NCBI GenBank assembly: GCA_022703485.1 | Contig: JAKLDO010000010.1 | Coordinates: 1-50,995 of the forward strand | DNA from: a bacterium | GTDB taxonomy: Bacteria; UBP6; UBA1177 | Direction: 5' to 3' | DNA length: 50,995 bases | Part shown: positions 38,178 through 46,723 of the stretch, piece by piece | How the letters are laid out: each line of letters opens with the position of its first letter | How positions within the stretch are numbered: position 1 is the stretch's first letter | The notes under the pieces: generated by a model | The model's input: only the letters and a program-made list of their open reading frames with translations | Database searches by the model: none | Told to the model about the DNA's origin: nothing | Translations under genes and position numbers: made by a program

Positions 38178-41171
38178 ATGTACAGAAATCTATTTATTTT
38201 GTTTCTGGCTGTGTATTTCGCTCCGCTTTTTCTCGGAGCCAAGGCCATCGGTCCCGAAGTTTCCGTCTACAGGAATGAAGAGCTGAAATGGGAGGATGGT
38301 GCCTACGGATATCATGTAATGTTCAAGACCCTTCTTGAGAACCTTCAGGCCGATTCAGGCAACCCGCAGGCTGATGCCTGCATGGATGAAGCGACCGGCA
38401 GTACATATCCGCTCGATGCTTCCCATATCCCTTCGGACGCTTTTACAACAAGAGCTTTCCTCGTGTGGGCCGGAGCTGTTCCGATAGCTGAAGCCAACGA
38501 CATAACGGATAACGAAGTTACCCTTTCATTTGTTTCAGAAGATGGAAGAATAACTGAAAATCAGGTCATTAAAGGCAAAAAGGCATATAAAGTGTCTGAA
38601 GCTCAGGGCTTTGAGTTCGATGCGTTCAAAGATATTGATGACCCGACACACAGCTATTTCACATACAGGGTGGATGTCACAGATTTCTTTAAATCCATTC
38701 ACGACAAAGGCCGTGCTCTCGGACTTGAGTACGACGGATACTCGCTTTATGGTAATTACACAATGAAAGACCTTAAATGTGCAAGTGACGAAAGTTATTT
38801 GGGTTCAACTTCTATGGTGTCTGGATGGTCAATAATAATGATATACACTTCAAAGGAGATCAGTCCTAAGAAAATATATCTCTATGACGGTTTTAAGTCC
38901 TACTGGCATGAAGAAAGCGAAATCAATGTTACCGGTTTCGAGTTCCCGACAGATCCTGAAGTGAGGATCACTCTTAATACCCACGAAGGAGACCCCAATC
39001 TTGCTGATCTTGAAAATCCTAACGGCGGGCCGGCTATTCCGGAAGGTCTTCAGGTTCAGGGTGATCAGGTCGGCTGGCTTCTTATAAGCAATGAGTGCAA
39101 CCCTGAAGCATATAAAACTGATGGCATGACCACACTTTACTACACAGAGATCTACAACTCAATATCATCAGCTTACGGGTGGGCTGATGTAAGTCCGGCA
39201 TGCATCGGCGGCATTCCGCCTGTATGGGACTATGAGACGATCGAATACAGTATTGATGCTGATACTTTCGTAATGGATTCAGCTTCTGACGGTTCCTACG
39301 CATCCCACTTCAACAAAGGAGGAACGAGGATAGGCCTTAGAATAGGTGCAAACAAAGATCAGGTCATCACTAATTATATGGTGGTATCGGTCGATACGAA
39401 GGCTCCCAGATTCGACATTCCGGGTCAGCCTGAGAAAGTTGCATGTACCCCTGCCAATGTAGCGGTCGATCCTTTGAACCCGGAAAGCAAGTGGTGCGAG
39501 AACAAGCTTGACCATGTTTTCACAATAAGGGTTCAGAACTGGGGTGATGATCTAACACCTGCTGTAGTTGTCAAAGACACTGTCCCGAACGGTATGGAGT
39601 ATGTTGCAGGTTCAACTGAATATGCAAATGAGTTTATAACTGTCAGCGGCAAGAAAATAGCAAAGAAATGGATAAAAGTGCCTGATAACGGCGGATTCCC
39701 GCTTGAAGCAGGTGTGAAGGTTGCGGATAAAGTCGATTTCTGCGGTGCTGAATCAGATTATCTCAGCTGTGAAGACCTTATAATGATAAGATTCAGAGCG
39801 AAAGTTAAAGACGGTACACAGAAGAACGCTGTGCTTGAAAATGTTGCAAGCATCGATACAACAGGTTTCCCGACCTATAAAACGAACCTTGGTCTTCCTG
39901 TAAAGCTTAAACTCGAGACAGCGAATTGTGTTTCCATACAGGAAGAGGTTAAACTTGATGACTGCGGCGGTGACGCTTCTGCAGGATGTGAAAATGATGA
40001 ACAGTGTGATGAAGGTTACATCTGCGATCCGGAAGATAAGATCTGTATACCTGATCCGTCAATAAAAAGATGCAAAGACAGCGATGTTACAGTTTCTGTA
40101 GGAAAGAACTCTCCTGTAAGTGATGTAATATTCATCGCTCCTCAGGAAAACCTTGTTCTCGGCCAGCTTGCTCTTGCTGCCGCATCAGGAAGTGAATGCT
40201 ATTTCAATCTTGCGAAGCTCAAGATGAAAATAAAATCAGATGATTCAAATATTGCAATTTCGAACATCAGACTTGTCAACGATGCAAACGGTAACGGTAT
40301 CGTTGATGCAGGTGAAACTCAGCTCGGAACATCTGACCTCAAGAGCGAATATGCCAACTTCGCTTCCACAGACCCGGCGAACAGGCTCTGGGGCAATAAA
40401 ATAAACAATCTCATATTTGTTGCAGATGCAGGCTATCTTGAAGGCGAGTCAATTTCAAGGAACGCTTCTTTCACTCCGAGCATTGAGGACGGTGGTATAA
40501 CACTTTCCGATGACGGTGCAGTGAAGATCGGAGGTCTTCCGCTCAGTTTCAGCAAGTTCCAGTTCGAGCCTGAAAATGCTTTCATAGTCACAAAAGGTCC
40601 GAACGACCCGGCAGTTCCAGCAAAGAACGAAATGAACGGTACTCATGACATCCTTCAGCTCAGAGTTGTCTCAAAAGGTTCGGCAGACAAGATCACGAAC
40701 ATGAAGGTGAAGATCCCTAAAACGACAATGGCATCATTCGGCGGCGGTGTTACAAGCATAGCGATCTATGAAGACACCAACAATGATGGGAAAGGTGACA
40801 CCAAAATAGCGGAAGCCGCATCTACAGACAGTACGCAGAGCCATCTTTTCAAAGTTGAGATCCCTGTCGAAGCCGATGTGGAGAAATATCTTACCATCCG
40901 TGCGAATCTTGCTCTTTCTGATGGCGAATCGTTCCAGATACAGGTATTCTCAGTTGATACCGGAAGCGACAAGGATGTTCTAGGAACTCCTGTGAATTCA
41001 AAGGAATACTCATATACCTGCGATCCTCTTTATGAAGAATGCGGCAGTGATCCCAATTGCACATGTTCTGTAACAGCCGCTGAAGGTGAAGGCTATGCAG
41101 GAATATTCATGCTCATGGCTGCAATTGCGGCGGCATTTGTATTCTTCTCAAGAAAAGAGCGCAAAAACTGA
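38178..41171 (+). CDS. Tandem surface-protein family member 3, with C-terminal Cys-TM anchor
   Basis: This 997-residue protein starts at the ATG at 38178, six bases after GAGG; a TTG at 38166 is less likely. After a signal peptide (about 1-22) it has the shared N-terminal domain, including Ser-Met-Val-Ser-Gly-Trp-Ser near 215, Tyr-Asn-Ser-Ile-Ser-Ser near 325 and Val-Ser-Val-Asp-Thr-Lys-Ala-Pro near 405. A DUF11-like domain (about 440-575), a Cys-rich stretch and the Val-Gly-Lys-Asn-Ser-Pro C-terminal module follow. The end is Asn-Cys-Thr-Cys-Ser, a 20-residue hydrophobic helix and Arg-Lys-Glu-Arg-Lys-Asn. Its closest relatives in the window are the flanking genes at 33594 and 41295. Confidence 0.78.
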   Translation: MYRNLFILFLAVYFAPLFLGAKAIGPEVSVYRNEELKWEDGAYGYHVMFKTLLENLQADSGNPQADACMDEATGSTYPLDASHIPSDAFTTRAFLVWAGAVPIAEANDITDNEVTLSFVSEDGRITENQVIKGKKAYKVSEAQGFEFDAFKDIDDPTHSYFTYRVDVTDFFKSIHDKGRALGLEYDGYSLYGNYTMKDLKCASDESYLGSTSMVSGWSIIMIYTSKEISPKKIYLYDGFKSYWHEESEINVTGFEFPTDPEVRITLNTHEGDPNLADLENPNGGPAIPEGLQVQGDQVGWLLISNECNPEAYKTDGMTTLYYTEIYNSISSAYGWADVSPACIGGIPPVWDYETIEYSIDADTFVMDSASDGSYASHFNKGGTRIGLRIGANKDQVITNYMVVSVDTKAPRFDIPGQPEKVACTPANVAVDPLNPESKWCENKLDHVFTIRVQNWGDDLTPAVVVKDTVPNGMEYVAGSTEYANEFITVSGKKIAKKWIKVPDNGGFPLEAGVKVADKVDFCGAESDYLSCEDLIMIRFRAKVKDGTQKNAVLENVASIDTTGFPTYKTNLGLPVKLKLETANCVSIQEEVKLDDCGGDASAGCENDEQCDEGYICDPEDKICIPDPSIKRCKDSDVTVSVGKNSPVSDVIFIAPQENLVLGQLALAAASGSECYFNLAKLKMKIKSDDSNIAISNIRLVNDANGNGIVDAGETQLGTSDLKSEYANFASTDPANRLWGNKINNLIFVADAGYLEGESISRNASFTPSIEDGGITLSDDGAVKIGGLPLSFSKFQFEPENAFIVTKGPNDPAVPAKNEMNGTHDILQLRVVSKGSADKITNMKVKIPKTTMASFGGGVTSIAIYEDTNNDGKGDTKIAEAASTDSTQSHLFKVEIPVEADVEKYLTIRANLALSDGESFQIQVFSVDTGSDKDVLGTPVNSKEYSYTCDPLYEECGSDPNCTCSVTAAEGEGYAGIFMLMAAIAAAFVFFSRKERKN

Positions 41172-41204
41172 TAGTTTTCTGAACTGTTCCTCAAAAAATT
41201 CATT

Positions 41205-41232
41205 TTGACATTCAAAATTCAATGTATATGAT
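41205..41232 (+). promoter_or_regulatory. Promoter of the fourth tandem gene
   Basis: Consensus TTGACA (41205-41210) and TATGAT (41227-41232) are 16 bases apart. The start codon is at 41295. Confidence 0.55.
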
Positions 41233-41294
41233 AATTTTCCGGTGTCTGTGATACTTAAAAATCGGTGTTTTAAATATTTTTCCGGAGGGAGATC

Positions 41295-44200
41295 ATGAGG
41301 CGTTTATTGTTTGTAATGATTATGTTATCCATTCCGCTGTCGCTTTTTGCGTTCACCGGGACTAACATCGGACCCAATGTGTCAGAACTCGACGGCAGGA
41401 AACTTCAGTGGGAGTCAGGGAGTTTTGATTATTTTGTTATGTTCAAATCACTTATGACAAATAACATCCGTACTCAGTGCGACGGTGCAAATTCCAATCA
41501 GCAGGTAGGATGTGATCTTCCCAGCAATCCGGAATCTGATACGTGTCTTACTCAAAGTACTTTCAAACTTGAATCAAAACATGTTCCGCCGGATGCATAT
41601 GTAGAGGCGGCTTACCTCGTCTGGACAACAAGCGTTGCTCCTAATGCCACTATGCTTCCGACAGACAACACTGCTACGATCAACTTCCTGTCTGCCGATG
41701 GAGCCGTTACTAATATGCTGAATGTTGTTGCACCGAGACAGGGTGCGATCGGCACAGATGCTAACAACGGTGTTCAGGACTTCACTTTTGAAGGTCTTGC
41801 AATTGAAGATGCCGGCACGATCTACGGCGGATATTATACTTACCGTGTCGATGTGACAGAGTTTTTTACGCAGATTCATGAATACGGCCGTGAGGCAGGT
41901 TACGGTTCAGACGGTATCTCTCTTCTTGGAGACTATACTGTTAGCGATGTTACCTGCACGAACGATCCGCAGTATATATCTCAGGTTAATGGCGGTATTT
42001 ACAGTTCGACTGTTGCATGCGGATGGTCTCTGATACTTGTTTACAGATCAATTCAGGTAAGTCCTAAAATGGTCTATATCTACAACGGTTTCAGCCAGTA
42101 TGTAGGTCAGCAGGTCGATCTTACTGTCTCGGGATTTGAATTTCCCGATAAACCGATGGTTAAGATGTCATTTGCTGTTAACGAGGGCGACCCCGGATTT
42201 GCTTATTCAAGCGGTTGCGGTGGAGGATTTGCAGCATGTCCTCCTGAGGGGCTTCAGGTGACCGGCGCCACGACTCCGCCGACAAGTCTTGTGATCCTTC
42301 AGAACGAGTGTAATCCTGCGAAATTCCAGGATTCAGACGGCAATCCGTTCAACTATTCAGAGACCTATAATTCAATTTCCAGTATTTACGGCTGGGAGGA
42401 TACTTTCCCGACCTGTGCCGGCGGCGATCCCAACAGTCCAAATGCTGATGCTCTTGAATACACGATGGATGTCGATACTTTCCTCATGGATGCAGAGACG
42501 AACAGCCTTTTTGACGAACAGTTCAAGAAAGGCGATACGATGATGTTCTTCAAGATCGGAGCGAACAGAGATGTCGTTTATACCAACTATATGGTCGTTT
42601 CTGTCGATACCAAGGCTCCGAGATATGATATTCCGCCCAACCCGGATACACCTTCGGGCAGAGAGAAAGGTTATTGCGGCTGTGCTCCTGAAGCCGATAA
42701 GGTCTGTTTTACCGGTCCTTTCTATTATTCTGTGAAGATCCAGAACTGGGGTGACGATATTTCCACGAATGTAACTCTTCAGGACAAGCTTACTAACAAG
42801 GTGAGCTATGTGGCCGGAACAACTGAGATATGCAAGGAGTGGAAAGAGGCCAATGTATGTAAGGAATGGAAGAAGATAGATGACAAGAACGGGCAGTTCC
42901 CCCTTTCGGAGCCTTATCTTGTCGCTGATGCTCTGGGTTACTGCGATCCTCTGACAATGGAATGTCCAGAGACGATCATGGTAAGGTTCAAGGTCCTTCC
43001 CAATCCGAATCTTCAGAAGCATGAGGTTATTGAGAATACTGCTCTGATAAACGATGACAGCGGAAAGGTCTACAAATCGAATACTTCTATCCCGCTTAGA
43101 CTCGTTTCCGGCTCATGTCCTTCAGCGGCCGAGTGCGAAAATCCGGATCTTACTGAATGCGGCGGCGTTGCCGGCGAAGGATGTGAAAAGGATGAGGACT
43201 GCGGTGACGGTGAAGTGTGCAACTCTGACGGTCAGTGCGTGCTTGATACAGACAAGTTCACAAAAGATGCGACTATAACTTTTGCCGTGGGCAAGAACTC
43301 CCCGGTCAACTCTTCAGAGATAATCATTCCTGCTCCTTCGACAGGCGTGGTTCTCGGTCAGTTCAGCATGATATCGACAGGTGCAACGGATAAGTTCTAT
43401 TACTTTGAATCTGTTAAAACGGTAATTGAAAAGGAAACGGAAGTGCTTCTTACCAACTTAAAGCTCGTCTATGATAAAAACGGGGACGGTGCCGTTTCGG
43501 AAGGTGAGACTGCAGTTGCTGAAGCGGCAGGCGTTGAATCAAACTACGCTTCTTTTGCGCTCAAAAAAGGTTCAACTGTCTATGAAACAGGCGTTCTTCA
43601 TCATTTCCTCATTGTTTCCGATGCAACATACTCGACTCCTGATGATGTTCCCGTAAATGCAATATTCAACTCATCAATAGATGTGGTGGAAGCTTTCGGT
43701 GTAAAGGACGGCGGCAATGCAAAGGCCGAGATGTCTCCGACTCCGATGAAATTCGCTGAGTACAAGTTCGAGCCCACGAAAGAGGTGTTCATATTCACGA
43801 AAGGCGCTGTCGATCCTGCTGTTCCGGCTCCGTCAGATCTTAACAAGGCTGTTGCCGTGATGCAGATCAGGACAAAGGCCCTCAAACACGCCAACACACT
43901 TGAAAAGATAAGATTCAAATCTGCAACTAAATCGGTCGCTTTCGGTGAAGGTATAAATGTAGTAAGGATATATGTGGATGCGAACAAGGACGGCAGTTCG
44001 ACCGGTGATATCATGGTCGGAAGCGCAACGGCTTCATCAATGTCGACTACGCTTGAAGTTTCTCTCAGTCAGCCTGTGACATACAGCGAGAACGAGGAGA
44101 AATATCTTCTTGTCGTATGCGATTTCTCGATCCCGTCAAATGAAATGGCACAGCTTGAGATACTCGGCGGAAAGGTCTATCTTGATAAATCTGTCGATGT

Positions 44201-44405
44201 AATGGGACTTCCGCTTAAATCCAAGGAGTTCTGGAACAAGTGTGAAGAAGGCGATATAACCTGTGGTACGGTCATTGATGAGGAAGATGAAGGATGTTCG
44301 GCAACGGTCATTGATGAAAATGCAGTTAATTCAGTGCTTTATCTTCTTGCGGCAGTTGCAGGGCTTCTTTTCGTGTTCAGAAAAAGAGCATTCAACTTAA
44401 AATAA
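41295..44405 (+). CDS. Tandem surface-protein family member 4, with C-terminal GCS-TM anchor
   Basis: This 1036-residue protein has a CGGAGGGAG ribosome-binding site and a signal peptide (about 1-19). It has the family layout: N-terminal domain with Ile-Gly-Pro-Asn-Val near 26, Tyr-Asn-Ser-Ile-Ser-Ser-Ile-Tyr-Gly-Trp near 358, the Asp-Thr-Lys-Ala-Pro-Arg-Tyr-Asp-Ile-Pro boundary near 440, a DUF11-like domain, a Cys-rich stretch near 600-650, and the Val-Gly-Lys-Asn-Ser-Pro module with a Lys-Asn-Gly-Asp-Gly loop near 725. It ends Glu-Gly-Cys-Ser-Ala, a hydrophobic helix and a basic tail. It carries more cysteines in its N-terminal domain than its relatives. Confidence 0.78.
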   Translation: MRRLLFVMIMLSIPLSLFAFTGTNIGPNVSELDGRKLQWESGSFDYFVMFKSLMTNNIRTQCDGANSNQQVGCDLPSNPESDTCLTQSTFKLESKHVPPDAYVEAAYLVWTTSVAPNATMLPTDNTATINFLSADGAVTNMLNVVAPRQGAIGTDANNGVQDFTFEGLAIEDAGTIYGGYYTYRVDVTEFFTQIHEYGREAGYGSDGISLLGDYTVSDVTCTNDPQYISQVNGGIYSSTVACGWSLILVYRSIQVSPKMVYIYNGFSQYVGQQVDLTVSGFEFPDKPMVKMSFAVNEGDPGFAYSSGCGGGFAACPPEGLQVTGATTPPTSLVILQNECNPAKFQDSDGNPFNYSETYNSISSIYGWEDTFPTCAGGDPNSPNADALEYTMDVDTFLMDAETNSLFDEQFKKGDTMMFFKIGANRDVVYTNYMVVSVDTKAPRYDIPPNPDTPSGREKGYCGCAPEADKVCFTGPFYYSVKIQNWGDDISTNVTLQDKLTNKVSYVAGTTEICKEWKEANVCKEWKKIDDKNGQFPLSEPYLVADALGYCDPLTMECPETIMVRFKVLPNPNLQKHEVIENTALINDDSGKVYKSNTSIPLRLVSGSCPSAAECENPDLTECGGVAGEGCEKDEDCGDGEVCNSDGQCVLDTDKFTKDATITFAVGKNSPVNSSEIIIPAPSTGVVLGQFSMISTGATDKFYYFESVKTVIEKETEVLLTNLKLVYDKNGDGAVSEGETAVAEAAGVESNYASFALKKGSTVYETGVLHHFLIVSDATYSTPDDVPVNAIFNSSIDVVEAFGVKDGGNAKAEMSPTPMKFAEYKFEPTKEVFIFTKGAVDPAVPAPSDLNKAVAVMQIRTKALKHANTLEKIRFKSATKSVAFGEGINVVRIYVDANKDGSSTGDIMVGSATASSMSTTLEVSLSQPVTYSENEEKYLLVVCDFSIPSNEMAQLEILGGKVYLDKSVDVMGLPLKSKEFWNKCEEGDITCGTVIDEEDEGCSATVIDENAVNSVLYLLAAVAGLLFVFRKRAFNLK

Positions 44406-44408
44406 AGG

Positions 44409-44436
44409 TTGACAACCGTTCCTTCGTAATTAGTAT
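44409..44436 (+). promoter_or_regulatory. Promoter of the initiator tRNA gene
   Basis: Consensus TTGACA (44409-44414) and TAGTAT (44431-44436) are 16 bases apart. The predicted start of transcription is about ten bases before the mature tRNA 5' end. Confidence 0.6.
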
Positions 44437-44453
44437 ATCCCCTGCAAACAGGT

Positions 44454-44529
<76 letters not shown>

Positions 44530-45278
44530 TTTTTTTTGTCTTGGAACTTTTCCCCCGCATCGAAAGCATAACTCACAGTAAACACTAAATTTCTTTCTTT
44601 CAGCTCTATGCTGTGAAACATCATTTCCAGCAGTTTGTGCCGGATCTCCGCATTTCCGTTCCTGAAGATCTCCGCGGCATTCTGCACAATCGTCAGCACC
44701 TGTGCAAGCTGCCTGAACGGGTTCATATCCGCCGCCTTCCTTTCTTTCAGCAGTGTCAACTTCGCCTCTTCAGACCTCAGCGTTGCGAGCTTCCGGCTGT
44801 ACTCACTGCTGTCAATACCGCCCTCAAGGTAAAGATCCATCAGTCGCGAAATCTGTGCTTTCAGAGAACCCAGCTGAGTTCCAAACTCGTCTAATGAGTA
44901 CCCCCCGAGGTTATCACCGGGTATTTCCGCCAGTTTTGAGACAGCCATTGTATACATTTCATCATTCAGCCTCAGGCGCTGCAATTCCTGCGAGACGGCT
45001 CTTATCAGGGTCTCCTCCCGCAAGTAGCTGTACGGCCGTTCCTGTAAGCGACAGGTGTCACAATATGCATACACATACCGGTTCTTCTTCTCAATGAAGC
45101 TGATGCAGCTGCCGCACGCACTGCATGTAATTAGGCGCCTGAACTGGAATGGCTTACCGCTTACCTTATGCGGATTCAGATCCCGTGACCGCAGGATCTC
45201 CTGGCACTGCTGCCAGAGGTCGTAACTTACGATGGGATGGATGTCCGGGGTGTAGATCTCACCGAAGGCCTTGCAGGA

Positions 45279-45347
45279 GCCGTAATATGTCGTGTTGTTA
45301 AGTATGTTGTGGATTGAGGCTCGGGTGAGGGGTTTGTTTGTGGACTT
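45279..45347 (-). repeat. Inverted repeat, left copy (at least 69 bp)
   Basis: These 69 bases are the exact reverse complement of 50927-50995. The match stops sharply at 45347, eight bases from the stop codon of the 416-residue gene. On the other side it continues to the window edge, so the true length may be greater. Confidence 0.95.
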
Positions 45348-45354
45348 TTTCCAG

Positions 45355-46605
45355 CTAGTTCTTGTTATAATACATATTATTGTCTAAATGATCTGAGACA
45401 TAAAATGGAACCCTATTAACATCATTCGACCCCAAAACTGAATAATAACCACATTCTACGCCATACTTTTCTGTGATTTTTGAGGCAACCTCCTCTGTCA
45501 TTGCCTCTCTTTGACTCATGCTTCTCATATCTGAGAACTCATCAAGCCAAACTAAATACTTATTATCCTTAGAAACTCTCAACCGTTCACTATAAATTAA
45601 AGCTCTTGCTAATATCGAAGTATTATCAAGAATCCAAAGCCAACATCCCCCAATTTCTCCTCGTTCTGGATTACCTGAATTTCTCTCGACATCTGATACG
45701 ATAGTTGAAAAATCTTTATTTATCTTATCAAACTCAGTTTCAGATATCGAAAAATATGGCTCTAAGTCTATTAATGATTCAGATATTATATCTGAAAGAT
45801 TTTTCGGTTCTCTTAGCTTGTCATATGATGATAATTTATCAACTGGCAGCACAAATCCAAAAGTGTCTTTTTGAATTACCCCCCTGTCGACTAGACATAG
45901 AATGTCGTGGATAACCCATTGTGCTTGTTCTTGTGTCTTTACAATGACTCCCATCTCTTTAATTCCATTTTGATAAAAATCAAACCCCGGGATATCATCT
46001 GGACCGTCCACTATCCCATATGTTTCCAGCTCTTTTTCAAAACCAGACAAATCACCTCTATAAGGCCATCTCCATTCTCTTTCATGTGTCCAGTCAACAG
46101 GATAATTCGATCCAGGATTGTATGTCACATACCTGAACTGCTCTATTTCTGGTAATATCTTTGGGTCAAATATTCTTTTTTTATATTTTTCACCTGAAGG
46201 CACCACTACTGTCTTATCACTCAACCCATATATGACAGGAATTGCATCTGCTTTGAACATATCTTTTTTAGGAAAAACCAAGGCAAAGGAACTCATTGCT
46301 TCACCTTGAGCTTCTCTCTGCTTACTCGATTCCAAAAAAGCTGCTATAGGCATTTCTGTAAAGCAAACAGCTGGATTTGGTCCGTAGATAGTTCGCTTCC
46401 CATTTCTTTTTGCCCATGTAGCCCATAAACGACCATGTCTGATTGCACACCTTAACATAAACAGAGGGGATAAAATATCATCTTCATGGATGTTGCTGAA
46501 CCCCATATCTTCTGGGAAAATGATAGAATTGGAGCTTTGCAAATCAATTTCTCTAAAAAAATGGAGTAGCCAGTCAGACAAGTCAAAACGAATGTTGTTT
46601 CTCAT
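45355..46605 (-). CDS. Unknown island protein, weakly DUF2971/AbiGi-like
   Basis: This 416-residue cytoplasmic protein has no signal peptide or membrane helix. Two motifs stand out: Cys-Phe-Thr-Glu-Met-Pro at 81-86 and Trp-Thr-His-Glu-Arg-Glu-Trp-Arg-Trp at 172-180. A similar pairing of Cys-Phe-Ser/Thr-Glu and Glu-Lys/Arg-Glu-Trp-Arg occurs in DUF2971 and AbiGi-type proteins linked to phage defence. The likeness is motif-level only. GGAG lies seven bases before the ATG. It is the last gene of the ABC-3C operon, so it may be an extra effector, an antitoxin-like partner or a second small defence module with the preceding 35-codon gene. Confidence 0.65.
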   Translation of the reverse strand: MRNNIRFDLSDWLLHFFREIDLQSSNSIIFPEDMGFSNIHEDDILSPLFMLRCAIRHGRLWATWAKRNGKRTIYGPNPAVCFTEMPIAAFLESSKQREAQGEAMSSFALVFPKKDMFKADAIPVIYGLSDKTVVVPSGEKYKKRIFDPKILPEIEQFRYVTYNPGSNYPVDWTHEREWRWPYRGDLSGFEKELETYGIVDGPDDIPGFDFYQNGIKEMGVIVKTQEQAQWVIHDILCLVDRGVIQKDTFGFVLPVDKLSSYDKLREPKNLSDIISESLIDLEPYFSISETEFDKINKDFSTIVSDVERNSGNPERGEIGGCWLWILDNTSILARALIYSERLRVSKDNKYLVWLDEFSDMRSMSQREAMTEEVASKITEKYGVECGYYSVLGSNDVNRVPFYVSDHLDNNMYYNKN

Positions 46606-46615
46606 ATCATCGCTC

Positions 46616-46723
46616 CTAGTTGAAATGGTTGTTCACATAGATCATAGCTTCATTAGCTGTCATTTTAAGTTCAAGGTTGCTTTTTAAGAACGCTATATCT
46701 CCTTGTATTACTTCACTGTTCAT
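46616..46723 (-). CDS. Small 35-residue protein between ATPase and 416-residue gene
   Basis: This short frame starts ATG at 46723, six bases after a strong AAAGGAG, and overlaps the last codons of the ATPase gene. It encodes a mainly helical, acidic-to-neutral peptide with the segment Glu-Leu-Lys-Met-Thr-Ala-Asn-Glu-Ala. Its stop is ten bases before the 416-residue gene. The good ribosome-binding site and tight fit make it likely real. I recognise no family. It could be a regulator or antitoxin-like partner of the next gene. Confidence 0.6.
   Translation of the reverse strand: MNSEVIQGDIAFLKSNLELKMTANEAMIYVNNHFN

Noticed and set aside
42372..43022. Antisense 216-codon frame in the fourth tandem surface gene
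   Set aside because: It is a shadow of the paralogous gene and similar shadows do not recur at matching positions in the other paralogs.
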